A DNA stretch of 64,000 nt from Immersiella caudata (GCA_030512335.1 JAULSU010000003.1:1984001-2048000), one strand, 5' to 3'; positions 24,075 through 36,700 are shown, counted from the stretch's first letter. Numbers and translations: made by a program. The notes: generated by a model from the sequence alone, not told the origin.

Positions 24075-27000
24075 GTTGGGCGAGGGGCGGCAGAAGGGGG
24101 CGCGAGTGGGCGCCCCGCCATCGGGTAGCAGACTGGTTACTGGACCTGGCGCGGACAACGGCAGCCCCTAAGTGTGCGACGGCACCGCAGGCTGCTGGGA
24201 GACTGAAGGGGAAGCAATAGGCCCTTCTGAGCGACTGGGTACCGGGTGGTTCCTGGCAGCGGGCGCCGTGGAGTGGTCGGAAGCGACGCCGCCGGGGGAC
24301 TTAGGCTTGGGTAAGCGGAGCGGATGATGCACGACGAGACACGTCGGCAGCAGGGCCGGGAATAGTGAGGTGGATTGTCGGAAGAAGGACGTCGGGGACC
24401 CGGGGCTCGGCAGTGTTTCTGGAGCTAGCGCGGCAGCGGGAGGCTCGTGACACGATCCGACGTGCCGTGCCTCGTCTCGGAATCGACGTCTGGTCAGGTT
24501 CGGGAGAGGGGGGCGAGAGACAGCGCTATCGGGGCTGTGCGGACAGCATCACGGCCGGCAGGCGGGGCGGTTATGCAGCGACTGTGGTGGAAACCATACC
24601 GTAGCCAGAGCCGCGCTCGACAGGACAGACCGGAGAAGACGAGGAGAGAGAGAGAGGAACGGACGACGCTGGGATGGGGGAGGGACGCGGTCGTCGGATA
24701 TGGGGCGAGGGGCCGTGAGGAGGAGGCGCGGGAAGAGCCTCTAATACCCCTGCTCGCTGAGTCTGGATGCTGGGCGCATTGGGACAATCAACCGCTGCGC
24801 GTGCGGTTGTCGCCTTTTGGTTTGGGCGCAAATCGCCTTGCCCAAGATCTGCTTGCTCCGCACGGGCTCGGTAAGCAGTGACGCCGCGGGGCGTGCCCTC
24901 TACGCATCTCTCGCACGTGGCCGTGAAGTATTCGCATAACGCGCGTGCGGGATTGCCCAGCACGGCCGGGGGCCTCGCCCATAGTTCCATCGTCCCATCG
25001 GCAGCCGCGTCTCGCCAACGGCCAAAAGCGGCCGAGAGCAGGCTCCTGCAGGAATCGAGTGGGATGCTCCAGCCCAACCTGCCTCCCTTGATGTGTGATG
25101 GCGGCAAGTAATTGATCCCCCGCCTCCCGGCCCGCATGCCGGCGTCCTGCTTTCCCCGACCGGACTGCGAACGCTGGCCTGGCACTGGCTTCACATTGCC
25201 CTTGGGCGCTGCCATGGTCGCATCAGCTTCCCGAAAAGGGGGGTTCCCGTGAATGCGAGCGTCTGGCGAGAGCCCGACACATATCCTGCGTCGTGGATGT
25301 CGGACCACGAAGCCGTGCACCACAGGCACCAGAGACACCAGTGCAGCAGTGCAGCAGTGCAGCAGCAGTAGCAGCGACACGATCCATCGCATCAGCTGCG
25401 TCGCGGGGCAGCTTTCTTGTGCATGACGTCTGGATCGAGGTGGCAGGAGAAGGGTCTGTGTTGCTTGTGTTGCGTGATACATCGCCTCAATGCGCCCAAT
25501 CGTGGGAAGCAAGGAGACAATTCCGCTCGCTTATTCCCCGACTTCGTCAGCAGTTATCAGCATGCACCCAAGCCGGGGGAGAGCCTGTTCGAGATACGAT
25601 TGACGAGTTCGAGCCCCGGCCGACGCGGGTCAGATCATCCAAGTTTGTCAACGAGGGGAGTAGAGAGAAGTGTGACAAACAACACTGGGAAGGCTGAAGC
25701 GTCAATTGGTGCCCACAGACAAACGCATCCAGATGTTAGGAGGGCTTCCGATAGCATACGCCTGTCTCGCTCGCGCCTGCCATGCCTCGCCCCTCCGGAG
25801 AACCCCCTCCAAATCGGCAGGAGCTGAAGCGCCGCGAGCGTGCTTCCCTTTCTCACACGGTAGACCGCCGGGAAGCTGCAGCCCCAGCAGTCTGACCATC
25901 GGATAAAGCACCTAGCCCCGCCATGCTAGAGAGGAGCTCGTTTCTCCTCTGTGGGGGAGTCTGGGATCGAACAGCAAACTACTGCAGAGCCAAACTTGAG
26001 CAGCTCGCGTTCGCATTTGAATAAATGAACTGGCTCCATCTTTCCAAGCCGCGATTCGACGTGATGCACAGCACAGCTGGCTGGCATGGCCCAGGTCTTT
26101 TCTCGGCAATCTCCCACTGCCTGACTGTAGCACGTCGGCGCCCGCTTTGCCCCTTTGTGTCCGAGACACCACAAGACCAACAAGACTGTTGCCCTCGCCG
26201 ATAGGGGCTTCTCCCGCGGCCCTGGACCTCCCCTCCTGTTCTCGGCCATTGACAAATGGGGCCCGGAGGAGCAGTCGGAGCAGTCGCAGTACAGTTGCGC
26301 TCCCCCTCGCAGTGGCGGCATCGCACCCGTGAGGAGCGAACACCTAGAGCTGTAACGGCCAGCCACTAACAGGCCTCCGAGACCATACCAATGCGAGGAT
26401 CGCGCAGCTAGGCCCGCGCAGCTCTGATTATGAATTAGGCAGATGATTTTCTCTCAAGAATTGCCGGCAGGACGACGGACGGCGCAGCTCAAGTGGACGG
26501 GATTTCTCGCTGCGGAGAGGCGATAGTCGATGCGGAGGGGTGGAGGAGCGAGACAGGAGGGAACATCGTTCAACCTCGGGCCAGCAGGCAATCGACAACG
26601 CCAACCGCCACCCCCGACGAGCAAAGGAGCTCCTCAAGCTCTCAGTGGGTGGACGTGGTGGGCTCACGTCTTCCCGTCTCCCATCGGTCGTCTCGATACG
26701 CTCCCTTTCGCCAACGTCTGCCGCCGCCCGCATCCCGGCATACCTGACCCGCATGTCCCGGGCCTCCACCTCGCCGCCTCTGACAGGCTCCCCCGTCCGA
26801 GACTACTGGTGCCGTAAACCTGGCAGCACATCGGTCCTTGAGTGGATCAATTCACCACTTCCCCCGCCTTTCGCAGCGCCTGCAGATGCTGCCGCCCCCG
26901 CGGAACGACCCCCAAGATCGAGCTTTCTGCGCGCTGCAAGTGTCCAGTTTCCGGTTCCGACAGGGGTCGTCGCAAGTTGTCCCCAAACCCACTCGACTTC

Positions 27001-28083
27001 CACGCAGCTCCCTCGGCCCCACAATGTGTGATGGGGGAGGCGAGGCGTGCCTGGGAACGTTCGGAGTGCAGCTTCCCCCCCGCATGTTCGCGCTGTGACG
27101 ACACATGTGTAACAAGGTCTTCCAATGGGTATCCCGAGAATTGATGATGGTTACGCCTATGTCCTTCCATCTCGACTTCGGTCACAGGGGTCCGGCGGCG
27201 GTGCGTCCAGCCGCTTGCCCGCGTGATCACGCTCCGGGTGTCGACGCTCGATGACAGCCTTCTCCACAGCGAATCCCTCTCCGCGGAGCCGCCATACTGC
27301 CAGGTCCCGACTTCAACTCGGTCGGCGGGCCGAGCCATCCCCCACCTCTCTCTCTCCTTCTTGTGTCTGGCTGGCTGGAATTCGGGCACGTGGTGCTTGT
27401 TTCGAACGTCGCCGACGAATTGTCAGCCTCCTCAGACCCGGCTAGCGATGTATAGCTCGGGAGGAAGTGAGCAACCCCGGCTCTGCCCCCATTGCCAACT
27501 CCAATCATGCTTTTGCCCCCCGCTCTCTCTCATCGGCCACTTTCTCCCCATCCAGCAGGGGTTCTTCGGGATGGGGAAAGGGGAACTGTGAATTTGCAAT
27601 GGGTGGGCAAAGTGGATGCCGGGAGGCGCTCTCAATCCGGCAGTCGTTGGCTTCTTTGCGCCTCCCATCCATTCACCTCCATGTATGATCCCCCAACTTC
27701 TCCACTGGTCATCCTTGTTGGTCAATGACGCGCAGCAATGGCATATTCACCTGACTAGACGGGACAGGGGTGGGCCCGTTTGTTCCACTCGTCCTAACTA
27801 TTCACTGCCAACTCCAACAGCAGAATGGGCCTGGCCGGTCTATACAAAAAGTGACATGGACCTCGCTAGTCAACGACAGGCGGAAGTCACCTGCACCCGC
27901 GAGACAAAACAAATTCACCATCCCATCTCCCATTCCATCTTCGTTCGCCAGCTCACCTCGCCGGGGATGTATATAAAGGGCCACCCTCGTACACTCCTCC
28001 TCCCTTCCTAACCAGACCATCGCCGCTCCTTCTTCCTTTCGACAGACTCCCCTCAAACACTCGACATACCCGACATAGTCAAT
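24075..28083. other. 4-kb divergent spacer between regulator and CoA-transferase
   Basis: GC-rich, with many open frames on both strands that are low-complexity and overlap one another without any family resemblance. A run of GTGCAGCA-type units is found near 25341-25370. The last 200 bases hold the CoA-transferase promoter. The length is unusual for a divergent promoter and could include long 5' UTRs or an unannotated non-coding RNA. Confidence 0.5.
27970..27978 (+). promoter_or_regulatory. TATA box of the CoA-transferase gene
   Basis: TATATAAAG lies about 106 bases before the ATG at 28084. An ATTCACCATCCC element (27913-27924) and a TCCCATTC (27928-27935) lie 35-60 bases upstream, the same order as in the dioxygenase promoter. 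Confidence 0.65.
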
Positions 28084-29935
28084 ATGGCTATTACTCCTAC
28101 CACTGGGGTTGTCCCCACCCCAGTGCCCTACTCTGTCAAAGCTGGAGCGGCCAAGGCTCTGAGAAACTTGATCAATGCTTGCAACATCAACCTTCCCCAG
28201 GAGTTCCTGCGGCATTGTCCTGGCATTGACTTTACCGCCAGGTCTCCAGGCAGCGACAGGGTGCACTTTCCGAGCCCTCTTCGAGAGCAGGATACCATGT
28301 TGGCCATCAAGGCTCTTGAGGCTTGCGCTGCCGCGGCAATCGCCGATCTTCGGTGCGGCGTAGACCCACAGAGTGACTACAAACGCCGGATCACCATTGA
28401 TGTCGACAAGACATCCTGCTTCCTCATGTCAGCCTACCTTACGACCGTTGATGGAATGGGCAAACAGGACCCTGGGGTCAAAGCCAAAGTACCAGGTACG
28501 TTGATAAGAGGTGCTGCAGTTACTAAGGCCAAGCATGCTAACCCCCTCTGTAGACACGGACTTGCATCGCGCCCAATCCATTCTGTACCGCCGTCTATCG
28601 GCCAATCTCTACGAAACCAAGAACCCTGGCGAGTACTACCACATCCATGGGTCTCTTGAAGCCACCAAGACGCTGAAGATGATTGGCCTGCCACCCTTCA
28701 ACCCCGCAATGACAGACTATCGCACTTGCATCAACACCATTGAGAGCGCAGTCAAGCAGTTCACCATTGAGGAGCTCGACAGGATGAATGTGATGCATGA
28801 ACAGGCCGGCATCCCTGCATTGACGTGGGATCAATTCCGCCGCTCGTCCCATGGCGAGGCACTCCAAAATATGCCACCGCTGTCAGTCGACCGCATGGAC
28901 AAATGGACGCCAGAGGTCGAATTCAGCCCATCCGACAACCGATGCGGTCCTCAGCACGCCCTCCACGGCATCAAAGTTCTTGAGCTCTGTCGAGTAATCG
29001 CCGGTCCGACTATCGGACGCTCCCTGGCCGCCCACGGCGCCACTGTTCTGAAAGTCACCTCGCCTGCTCTTCCCGATGTTCCTTTCTTCCAAGTCGACGT
29101 CAACACCGGCAAACACACGACTGGACTGAATCTGCGCGACAAATCACACAGAGTAACGTTCAACAGGCTCGTTGCTGACGCCGACGTGATCATTGATGGT
29201 TACCGCCCTGGGGCGCTCGCCCGCCTCGGCATCGATAAAGCCTCTCTGGTTGAGATGGCCCGGAAACGCGGCCGTGGGATTGTTTACGTTGCGGAGGATT
29301 GTTTCGGCGGAACTATCGGCACCGGCACAGCCCACATGCCTGGGGCCGACTGGGCGTCCCGCCCTGGCTGGCAGCAGATCGCCGACTGCGTGACAGGAGT
29401 CGCGTGGGCTCAGGGCGAGTTCATGGGAGTCAATGCACCCGTGGTGCCGCCTTTCCCCATGTCAGACTACGGAACTGGCGCCCTGGGTGCTGTTGCAGCT
29501 ATGGCTGGTCTTTACCGCCGCGCAACTGAGGGGGGTTCGTGGATCTGCCGCACCAGTCTGTGCCAGTACGATGTTTTCCTCATGAATCAGGGCCTCTTGC
29601 CAGAGACAGAACAGCGCCGCCTGCGTAAGGTGCACGATGACGCGTTCTTCAAGTTGAGACACCACGACTCAGTTGACGAGGTCGGCCGCCGCGCCCTCGC
29701 CAGCTTGCGCCGTGTTGTGCCACATCTATTCGACAGTGCACTTATGCAGCAAGCTGAAAGCACCGGGTTTGGCGGTGTTGTCGCCTGGCCGAAGGAGGCG
29801 ATCAAAGTGGAAGGCCTGCGGGTCGGGCATCTCCGTGCTGCGAGACCAAACGGTTTCGACGAGGCCAGCTGGGCAGACTGGGAGGAGGACGCGGGCTTGG
29901 CCAAGGCCAGTCAAGCTCAGCCTCACCTCTACTGA
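28084..29935 (+). CDS. Family III CoA-transferase (CaiB/BaiF type)
   Basis: Two exons, 28084-28495 and 28554-29935 (phase 1, GTACGT donor), give 597 residues. Family III enzymes move CoA between carboxylic acids through an aspartyl-CoA intermediate. The core starts near residue 275 (HGIKVLELCRVIAGP) and includes VNTGKHTTGLNLRDKSHR and DVIIDGYRPGALARLG. In PMSDYGTGALGAVA, D442 sits where the catalytic aspartate is expected. The first 270 residues look like a diverged second copy of the fold's other half (EYYHIHGSLEATKTLKMIG), as in other long fungal members. No targeting signal is obvious. The partner acids are unknown. Its promoter resembles that of the dioxygenase 9 kb away, so a joint role in breaking down an aromatic or related acid is possible. 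Confidence 0.88.
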
Positions 29936-30914
29936 GCCGGAGTCTCGGTTACGACTGCCTAGTCTGGCACTCGATGATTTCTCATGATTTACGACGAAAA
30001 AGTACCTGCATGGCAATGCGATAGGAAGGGCGGCATTCTGTTTTTCTTTCCCGCGAGCGTACCTCTGCTAGACAGGGCATCTCGCTTGGTGCCTAGACAC
30101 ATGTTTCTTTGTACCATTATCTCATTAGCGAATCTGGGTCAACATTGGCGAGCGATTTTCTGAATTGGGTGGCCTTCTGCATCTGTCTGGGTGGTTGCCT
30201 CTGCTTTTGCCTTGGAGCGCGGTTAGAGTTTGCATATCATTTTCTCCCGAGAAACCTGTTCACTCTCATGACATCGGGATCTGAGATGAATTGGTTGGCT
30301 GGCTGTCTGTCTGCATTAGATTGGCGAGCGTGAAAGTGAGATCGAGATGAGAGCAATTTCAATTCTGGCGCTATTTGCGGTAGAAATGACAACTCTTGAT
30401 TAGCCAAGTCTTACAACACGCGGTCGAATTATACCAGCAGTGACAAAGTCGGAGTGGGGGTTAAAGTCGGTTTTCGAATTCATACAGGAACCGGTTTCCT
30501 TTTCCTCTTTGGACTTCGGATAGGATTTCATGATTTCTCGTTGGGGCTCCGGACTTTTCGGATACAGGCACCCGTAATGCTTACAGTGGCGACATGTCTC
30601 GGTTGTCGCTTGATGTCTCGGGAATGGTGAATGGTAGCTGTCTTACCGTCAGTTCATCTTGGCTTTGGAGATATTTATGCGTATTTCTTATTTCCTGTGT
30701 ATTTCCTACATCTGCTGGGTGGGAGTAGTCTTCCGAAGGTTGATCCAACACCAAGCTGGGGGACAGTGTCCGTGAGACACGGTGTGGTGTCATGCAGTGG
30801 TACCTAGGATGTATGTTTGGGGCATTGATATGTTTTACATTGGAGGTACAGTGGGTTGGTGTTGTACAATACATTCAAGACAACCGCCACACGCGGCATC
30901 GTGGAGATTCGAAA
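29936..30914. other. Convergent spacer, 3' regions of CoA-transferase and TMEM223-like genes
   Basis: About 1 kb with no supported gene. Composition is AT-richer than the flanking coding sequence. Confidence 0.5.
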
Positions 30915-31976
30915 TCACCGAACCTTAATCTGCTTGATCGGCAAGACACGGTCCATGGCCCGGCCTTGATCCATCGCCCATCCATCCGTTACGTCAAGTT
31001 TATAGAAGGTGCCGCCAATATCAACCTTGGCGAACCCTTCGCGGTGGAATGCCCGCGCCATGCCCTCCCACATCACCTTGAAGCCCTTCTTAGCGTCGCG
31101 GAAAGGCGAGGTCATGAGATGCTCCATGTTGTACTTGCGCTCTTCAGCTTTTCTGTCCCTTTCTGCGCGCTGAGCCTCGACCTGCTGCTTCAGGGTCATC
31201 GGTGCGTTGGACGCCGCGCCAGCTGACTGCGCAGCGACGGCATCGGCCATGCGGAAGGGGAGCTCGACTTGATCAGGCCAGACAAGAAATTTCCTCCTGG
31301 GGAGGAAGGGAATCACTCGCTGAGTCTCAACCTCGATGTAGATCGGGCTCGTGGTGCCAGTGCCGACGCCCGCGTCGCGAACTAGCGCCTTGGGGAGTTG
31401 GCCTTTGTTGGCGGCGAGGAGGGAGGAGACGCTGACGGCGTCAATGGAGCGCACGATGCGAGTGATGCCCATTCCGAAGTAAATTCCCACGCAGGACATG
31501 AAGACGAGGATAGCGCCGTAGGCATGCGGCACCCACCAGGCCAGGTCTTCTGGTGGGTGGAGGTAGACAGCCCAGTATTGGTACGTTGTGTACATTATGC
31601 AGAACGCGGCCGCGGAGACGCTGGAGAAGCGGAACCAGAAGTGGGAAGGTGCTTCGTAGAGGGCCACTCGGTTCTTAAGAGCCAGCTGAGAGGCGTAGGA
31701 TATGATGCGCGAGGGGAGCGGGGTGCCTTTCGCGGGGGCGAGGAGAGGGGCGGCATTCTTGTTTGCGGACTTAGGAACAGGACCGCCTTTCACGGATGTT
31801 TTGGAGCGTGCTGCAGTTTGGAGAAGGCGGGAGCGGGTGTGTGCTTGGAGAGGAGAGCGCGAAAGGCGGAAGAGAATGTGTGATGCTGGTTGCGGTGTTG
31901 CGGCGCATTTACAGGGTGCTTGTTGCCTGACGAGGAGAATGAATTGGGGCCCTAGACCCCTGGAGAAGGAAGCCAT
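30915..31976 (-). CDS. Mitochondrial two-helix membrane protein, TMEM223-like
   Basis: A single exon of 353 residues read from the ATG at 31976; the frame stays open upstream but has no earlier ATG. The first 60 residues are rich in R, S, Q and A and almost free of acids, as in a mitochondrial presequence. Two hydrophobic segments follow, about 112-134 (FWFRFSSVSAAAFCIMYTTY) and 150-172 (HAYGAILVFMSCVGIYFGMG). The KNRVALYEAP motif just before the first helix and a beta-rich domain after the second resemble TMEM223-type proteins. The C-terminal part contains a charged helix (EAQRAERDRKAEERKYNMEH). Human TMEM223 is linked to complex IV assembly; I infer only a mitochondrial inner-membrane role here. 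It shares a 407-base divergent promoter with PDX1, another mitochondrial gene. Confidence 0.6.
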   Translation of the reverse strand: MASFSRGLGPQFILLVRQQAPCKCAATPQPASHILFRLSRSPLQAHTRSRLLQTAARSKTSVKGGPVPKSANKNAAPLLAPAKGTPLPSRIISYASQLALKNRVALYEAPSHFWFRFSSVSAAAFCIMYTTYQYWAVYLHPPEDLAWWVPHAYGAILVFMSCVGIYFGMGITRIVRSIDAVSVSSLLAANKGQLPKALVRDAGVGTGTTSPIYIEVETQRVIPFLPRRKFLVWPDQVELPFRMADAVAAQSAGAASNAPMTLKQQVEAQRAERDRKAEERKYNMEHLMTSPFRDAKKGFKVMWEGMARAFHREGFAKVDIGGTFYKLDVTDGWAMDQGRAMDRVLPIKQIKVR

Positions 31977-32383
31977 TGTGGCAACGCGAACGGTTCTACA
32001 CGTAGTAGAGGTCAGCGGGATGCTCCGGAGTAAGCGGAAAGTCGTGCCGCGGTACTCACCAAACCCAATTGGCGACTTTATGGCTCGGTCAACAGGTGAG
32101 CCCAGCAAGCTGATGACGACAAAAAAAAGTTGCCGGTGGAAAGTTCAGACAAGCCAAGCTTGAAGCTCGGGCCGTGACGGTGACAGGGCTCCGATAGCTC
32201 GGGACCCACTTAGCGGCGCGCAAACACCCCTGCCATTCCGTCCGATGACAGGCAGTGGCCCAAGCTTTTTTTGCTGAGCGGTCCCCAACGGACTCCATTT
32301 GAGCTCAACTCCATGTGTTCCCGACTCGCTGAGATCCACCACGTCCCTGCATCTCCAACCCGCATCGCACATACGACGCCAAC
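31977..32383. promoter_or_regulatory. Bidirectional promoter between TMEM223-like and PDX1
   Basis: 407 bases separate two divergent start codons, both for predicted mitochondrial proteins. No gene fits in between. No clear TATA box is seen on either side. Confidence 0.45.
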
Positions 32384-33751
32384 ATGGCTTCTATTGCGGC
32401 GGCGGCATGCCGTGCCTCTTTGAGGCTGGCCAGGACTCAATTGAACCGGGATGCCACAGCCAGAGGTCAGTGTCAATTGCTCACAAGAGTGCTACAGAAG
32501 CCCGTAAAGTAAAAGACGCGGTGCTGACGATGGAATTCCACCGCAGGTTTCAGGACATCGGCCGCAGCATTGGCTGCCCAGAACTTCACGATGCCCGCGC
32601 TCTCCCCCACCATGACCGAAGGGAACATTGCAAAGTGGCAGGTCAAGGAGGGCGAGAAGTTCTCGGCCGGTGACGTTTTGCTTGAGATCGAGACCGACAA
32701 GGCGACGATGGATGTAGAGGCTCAGGAAGACGGCATCCTGATGAAGATCATGCAAGGCGACGGCACCAAGGCCATAAAGGTTGGCACCCGGATAGCCGTC
32801 ATTGCGGAGGAAGGAGATGACATCAGCGCCCTCAACATCCCCGCCGATGAAGCTCCCGAGCCCAAGTCGGCCGCTGAGCCAGCAAAGTCGGAGCAATCCC
32901 CAGCCTCTGCTGCTGAATCTCATTCATCCGCACCTACACCTGCAGCCCCTAAATCCGCACCCAAGGCTCATGGGAAGGGCCCTAAGAGGAACTACCCCCC
33001 TCTTCCTTCGGTGCTCCACCTCCTCAAGGAGAACGGCCTCAACGAGTCCGCCATCAGCAACATTACCCCGACGGGACCTAATGGCCGGATTCTCAAGGGT
33101 GACGTTCTCGCATTCCTCGGCAAGATCAACTCGAACGTCCCCTCAGACATTTCTATTCGGTTCGAGAATAACTCGCACCTAGATCTGAGCAATATCAAGG
33201 TGGCCAAGGCCCCCGAGCCGAAGAAGGTGGAGAAGAAGGCGGCCCCCGTTCCGGAGCAGCCCAAGATTTCGACAGTTCAAGTATCAGTCTCCCTCGGAGC
33301 TGTATCCGCTGTTCAGAAGCAACTCAACAAGAAGCTCAGGCTCGAGCTGCCATTCTCTTCGTTCGTCTTCCGTGCCGCCGATCTCGCCAACGAGCGATTG
33401 CCGCGTGCGAAGCCCACACCGGATGCTTTGTTGAACGAGCTCTTGGGGATGGAGAAGGAGTCTGATTATTTCTCGCGAGGTGCATACCTCCCAGATATTG
33501 GCACCATCCGCTTAACCTCAACCGCGCCGGCGGCTCCCAAGGCTCGCCACGCCAAGGGTTCGGACATTATTGACCTGCTTTCCGGAACCTCTAAGCCTGC
33601 GTCTAAGCCTGCTGCCTCTGCTGGGATTATTTCCGGAACTGCCACAACCTTCAGCCTCACAGTCCCGAGTGCGGAAGCTGAGAGGGCGAGCCTGTTCCTG
33701 CACAGGATGAAGGTGATTTTGGAGGAGGAGCCTGACAAGCTTGTACTATGA
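32384..33751 (+). CDS. PDX1: Pyruvate dehydrogenase complex protein X (E3-binding protein)
   Basis: Two exons, 32384-32465 and 32547-33751 (phase 1), give 428 residues. PDX1 anchors dihydrolipoamide dehydrogenase (E3) to the E2 core in the mitochondrial matrix. A presequence rich in A, R and S is split by the intron (ATARG then FRTSAAA). The lipoyl domain runs from about 36 to 115 with the lipoyl lysine K79 in ETDKATM. An Ala/Pro/Ser-rich linker leads to the peripheral-subunit-binding domain (PSVLHLLKENGLNESAISNI ... NGRILKGDVLAFL). The C-terminal part keeps some E2 inner-core features (VSVSLGAVSAVQKQLNKKLR) but lacks the catalytic HxxxDG motif and is short. That separates protein X from E2 itself. 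Confidence 0.9.
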
Positions 33752-36700
33752 AGGGATGAAAATGCTGGGGTGCTGTAAATTAATCTAGCGATAGAATACA
33801 CGGCGTTCGATTATTGTTCATGGCACGTTCCTGGGGTAATATCTCGGTCTCGGAAGGTCGCGTGGCGAGCTCGAGGATGCGGTCTCTTGTTCGATGACGG
33901 ATAGCCTGGACAGAGTTGTTCAGATCTGTGGCAGATACAGCTGTTGGGGGACTTGCAACGCTGATAGGGAGTGCGGACCCGTCTCAATGAAAGGCGCATC
34001 ACTCGGTGATATGCGAGGAGAGCCTGACCATTTGGGGGAAAGCAAAGGGAAACGTCGCAAAGTTAAATGAGCCTCCTGCTCAGCCCGGCTTTGTCCACGG
34101 AGTCGAAAGCTGCATCCTTCTCACTGCATGGCGCGGTTATCGATATCTCGGTTATCGCCACTGGTTCATCGGCGCCTTTGGCGGCATCCCTCTCTGGTAT
34201 CTCTGGCATACTGGGTCTACGGGGAGCTTCTCGCTGAGGCAGGACATGTAAATTATATAATTGACCCACTTCCACCTTCATGACGATGGCGTTCTCTAAT
34301 CCGCATAACGAGAGATGCCATCACGCATATAGCATCAACCAGCGACATTCAACGAATGCATCCGAACTGTCCGGTCAAACTCTCGATCAGCACGGCAAAG
34401 AGCCCAAACGCAGTGCTTTCTTTATTTTCCGAGGGCAGGGCAGCGGAGCTATTCGCGTGGTGGGTCAGGGACAACTGGGAAATATTCGCTCATCAAGATA
34501 GTGGTGAAGTTCAGGCAGTCAGTCAACGTGGTTGACTTTAACTCTGGGGCAAGAGAGAATTAAAATGTCTTACTGCGGGCTAAGAATGCCACTATAATGA
34601 ACATACCTTTCCCTCGGTAAGTCAAACTTGCCTACAACCACCTTGGAGGTTTGTGTCTGGCCAGTGCTAACACGTCGACGGCTCCCATGGTCTATATAGA
34701 GGCATGACTGCCTGGCCAATATACCCCTATCCAAAGGGCCACTCCGCACCTCAGTTTTCATTACCCCTAATCCATACGAACGTGGAGAGAGACTAAAGGT
34801 ACGCCTTGCTGTGAGGCCCTCAAGAGGGAGGTAGAAATGGCCTCGACAATACTGCCGTTGCCCCCTCCCCAGCTGAGCGTAAACCGGAAAGGCGAGAGAA
34901 CAACTGAGCTGGTGATGCCGCCAGGTGGTACCAACAAGCCCGAAGTCCAGTAGTTGCACCGTCCCAAATAGCTTTGAGGTACCCCATTCTCTTCGTACCC
35001 CGTATCAACAATCCTCAGCTAGGGCACATCTCCCCCAACACCCATCACCACGCCGAAGAGCCACCGAAGAGCCTCTTAGATTCGCCGCCCCAGCCAGCAC
35101 TCACATAGCTGCAACATACCATCCCCATCCCCACGTCGATATTTCTCCGGCATGGCACAATGACGTACATACACCCTTCATCCTTCATCCCAGCTGAGCA
35201 GCCAGCACTTGCCGACTGCCGATCAAATCGACATCACCTCACCTCCCGCTTACCTGCTCACCCTCGATATTGCCCACCCGTGAGCGCATTCTTTCCACCT
35301 GGTTGTCGTACAGCCCGTCCTGGGGCAGTGTCGACAGAATCGCCTGCGTCTCAGAAAAACTCAGGGTAAGTTGTATAAATCAAGGCTTATCTGCCGTCTC
35401 GTCGAACCAGGTGTTCCCCTGTCACCAAGACTTTGACACTTTTCTTCTCGCGCGGGTGGATGACAGGGTGGCATCGAGCTAGATTTGACAGATAGCCGAC
35501 CCATCCGACTCCTCAGGTCGCCGTCGTTCAGGCTCACCGACCTGGAGACGTCGTCGTAGCGCCGATACCTACGAAGCTGAACGCGGATAGATCTCCCTAT
35601 TTTCAGATCGCAACCAGAGTCAAGACTCTACGGGCCACGATCACAATGCCACGCCATTGGAAAAAAAAAAATACCCGAACCCCCTGTTGTCAACCAAACT
35701 CCCGCGCCGCCTTCAAACCCCCCTTGTCATCGCACGCACGCAAGCAAGCAGCCAGGTAAGAGGCTAAATCCAAAACCGCAAAACCTCGAAACACGGCACG
35801 CACCAGAGCAGACCAGATGGACCAAATCCCTCACCCCAGAAAGCACCCCCGGTGCCCTCGCCGTTGAACTCTCTATGCAGTAAATCAGACCAGGGTCCAC
35901 GATCTGCGGTACACCCTCCTGTACATAGTATGTACCCATGGGCCGCCTCTGCGCAGTCCAAACAGCCGACCCGACTCGGCCTCCGATATCCTGGAAGAAA
36001 GCAGTTACTCCGTGTGTAGAAAGGGGGAAGCAGCTCGCTTCGCTCACTTCCTCGCCCCAAGGCCGTAGCCCGGCGCCGACTTCGGCATCTTTTGGGGAGG
36101 GCTTTGAATCTGTCTCCGTCATCCTCACGATCCTGTGATCAGATCTTGCCACGCACCCGCGGAAAATGGACAAATGTTTGCTCTTGGCCCCCTTGCGGTA
36201 ACCCATCATGCCACGTTATATGTGACCCGCAACAAGCACTCTCTAGCGGGGAAACCCAGCCATGGCATGGCATGTTATTGAGTTCAAGATCCAGAATCCA
36301 AGACTTTCGGTCTCGACGAACAAAAAAGCCGTTGGACTCCACTCCCTTTTAACCTGGGTACTCTCTACCGACCAGCCGTTTCTTGCTAGATAGTTGTTGT
36401 ATAGGTACCGTATGCTCCATAGGGCCTGACAGTGGTGGCATGTTTGGATGAAGTAGGGGCATCAGTCGGGTGAGCCTCAAGATCTGCCTGCTAGCTTCAC
36501 CAATGCACCGGCCCATATATCGCAGGGCTGTGACTGACCGCCAACCTCCCCAAAACTAAAGCCAACTTATCCATTTCACCTAGTCAAGCTTTACCCTCGG
36601 GGGGGAATACCAGACTGCAAGGGAAGCAAGAAAAACAAGACAGAACGAATGGGTGGATGGATGCAAGAAAGAGGTTGATCCCTGCTCGGCCGGCCCAACA

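Noticed and set aside
24571..25512. 313-codon minus-strand open frame in the spacer upstream of the regulator
   Set aside because: Low-complexity, rich in Arg, Ala and Pro, overlapped by open frames on the other strand, and without recognisable domains; typical of GC-rich non-coding DNA.
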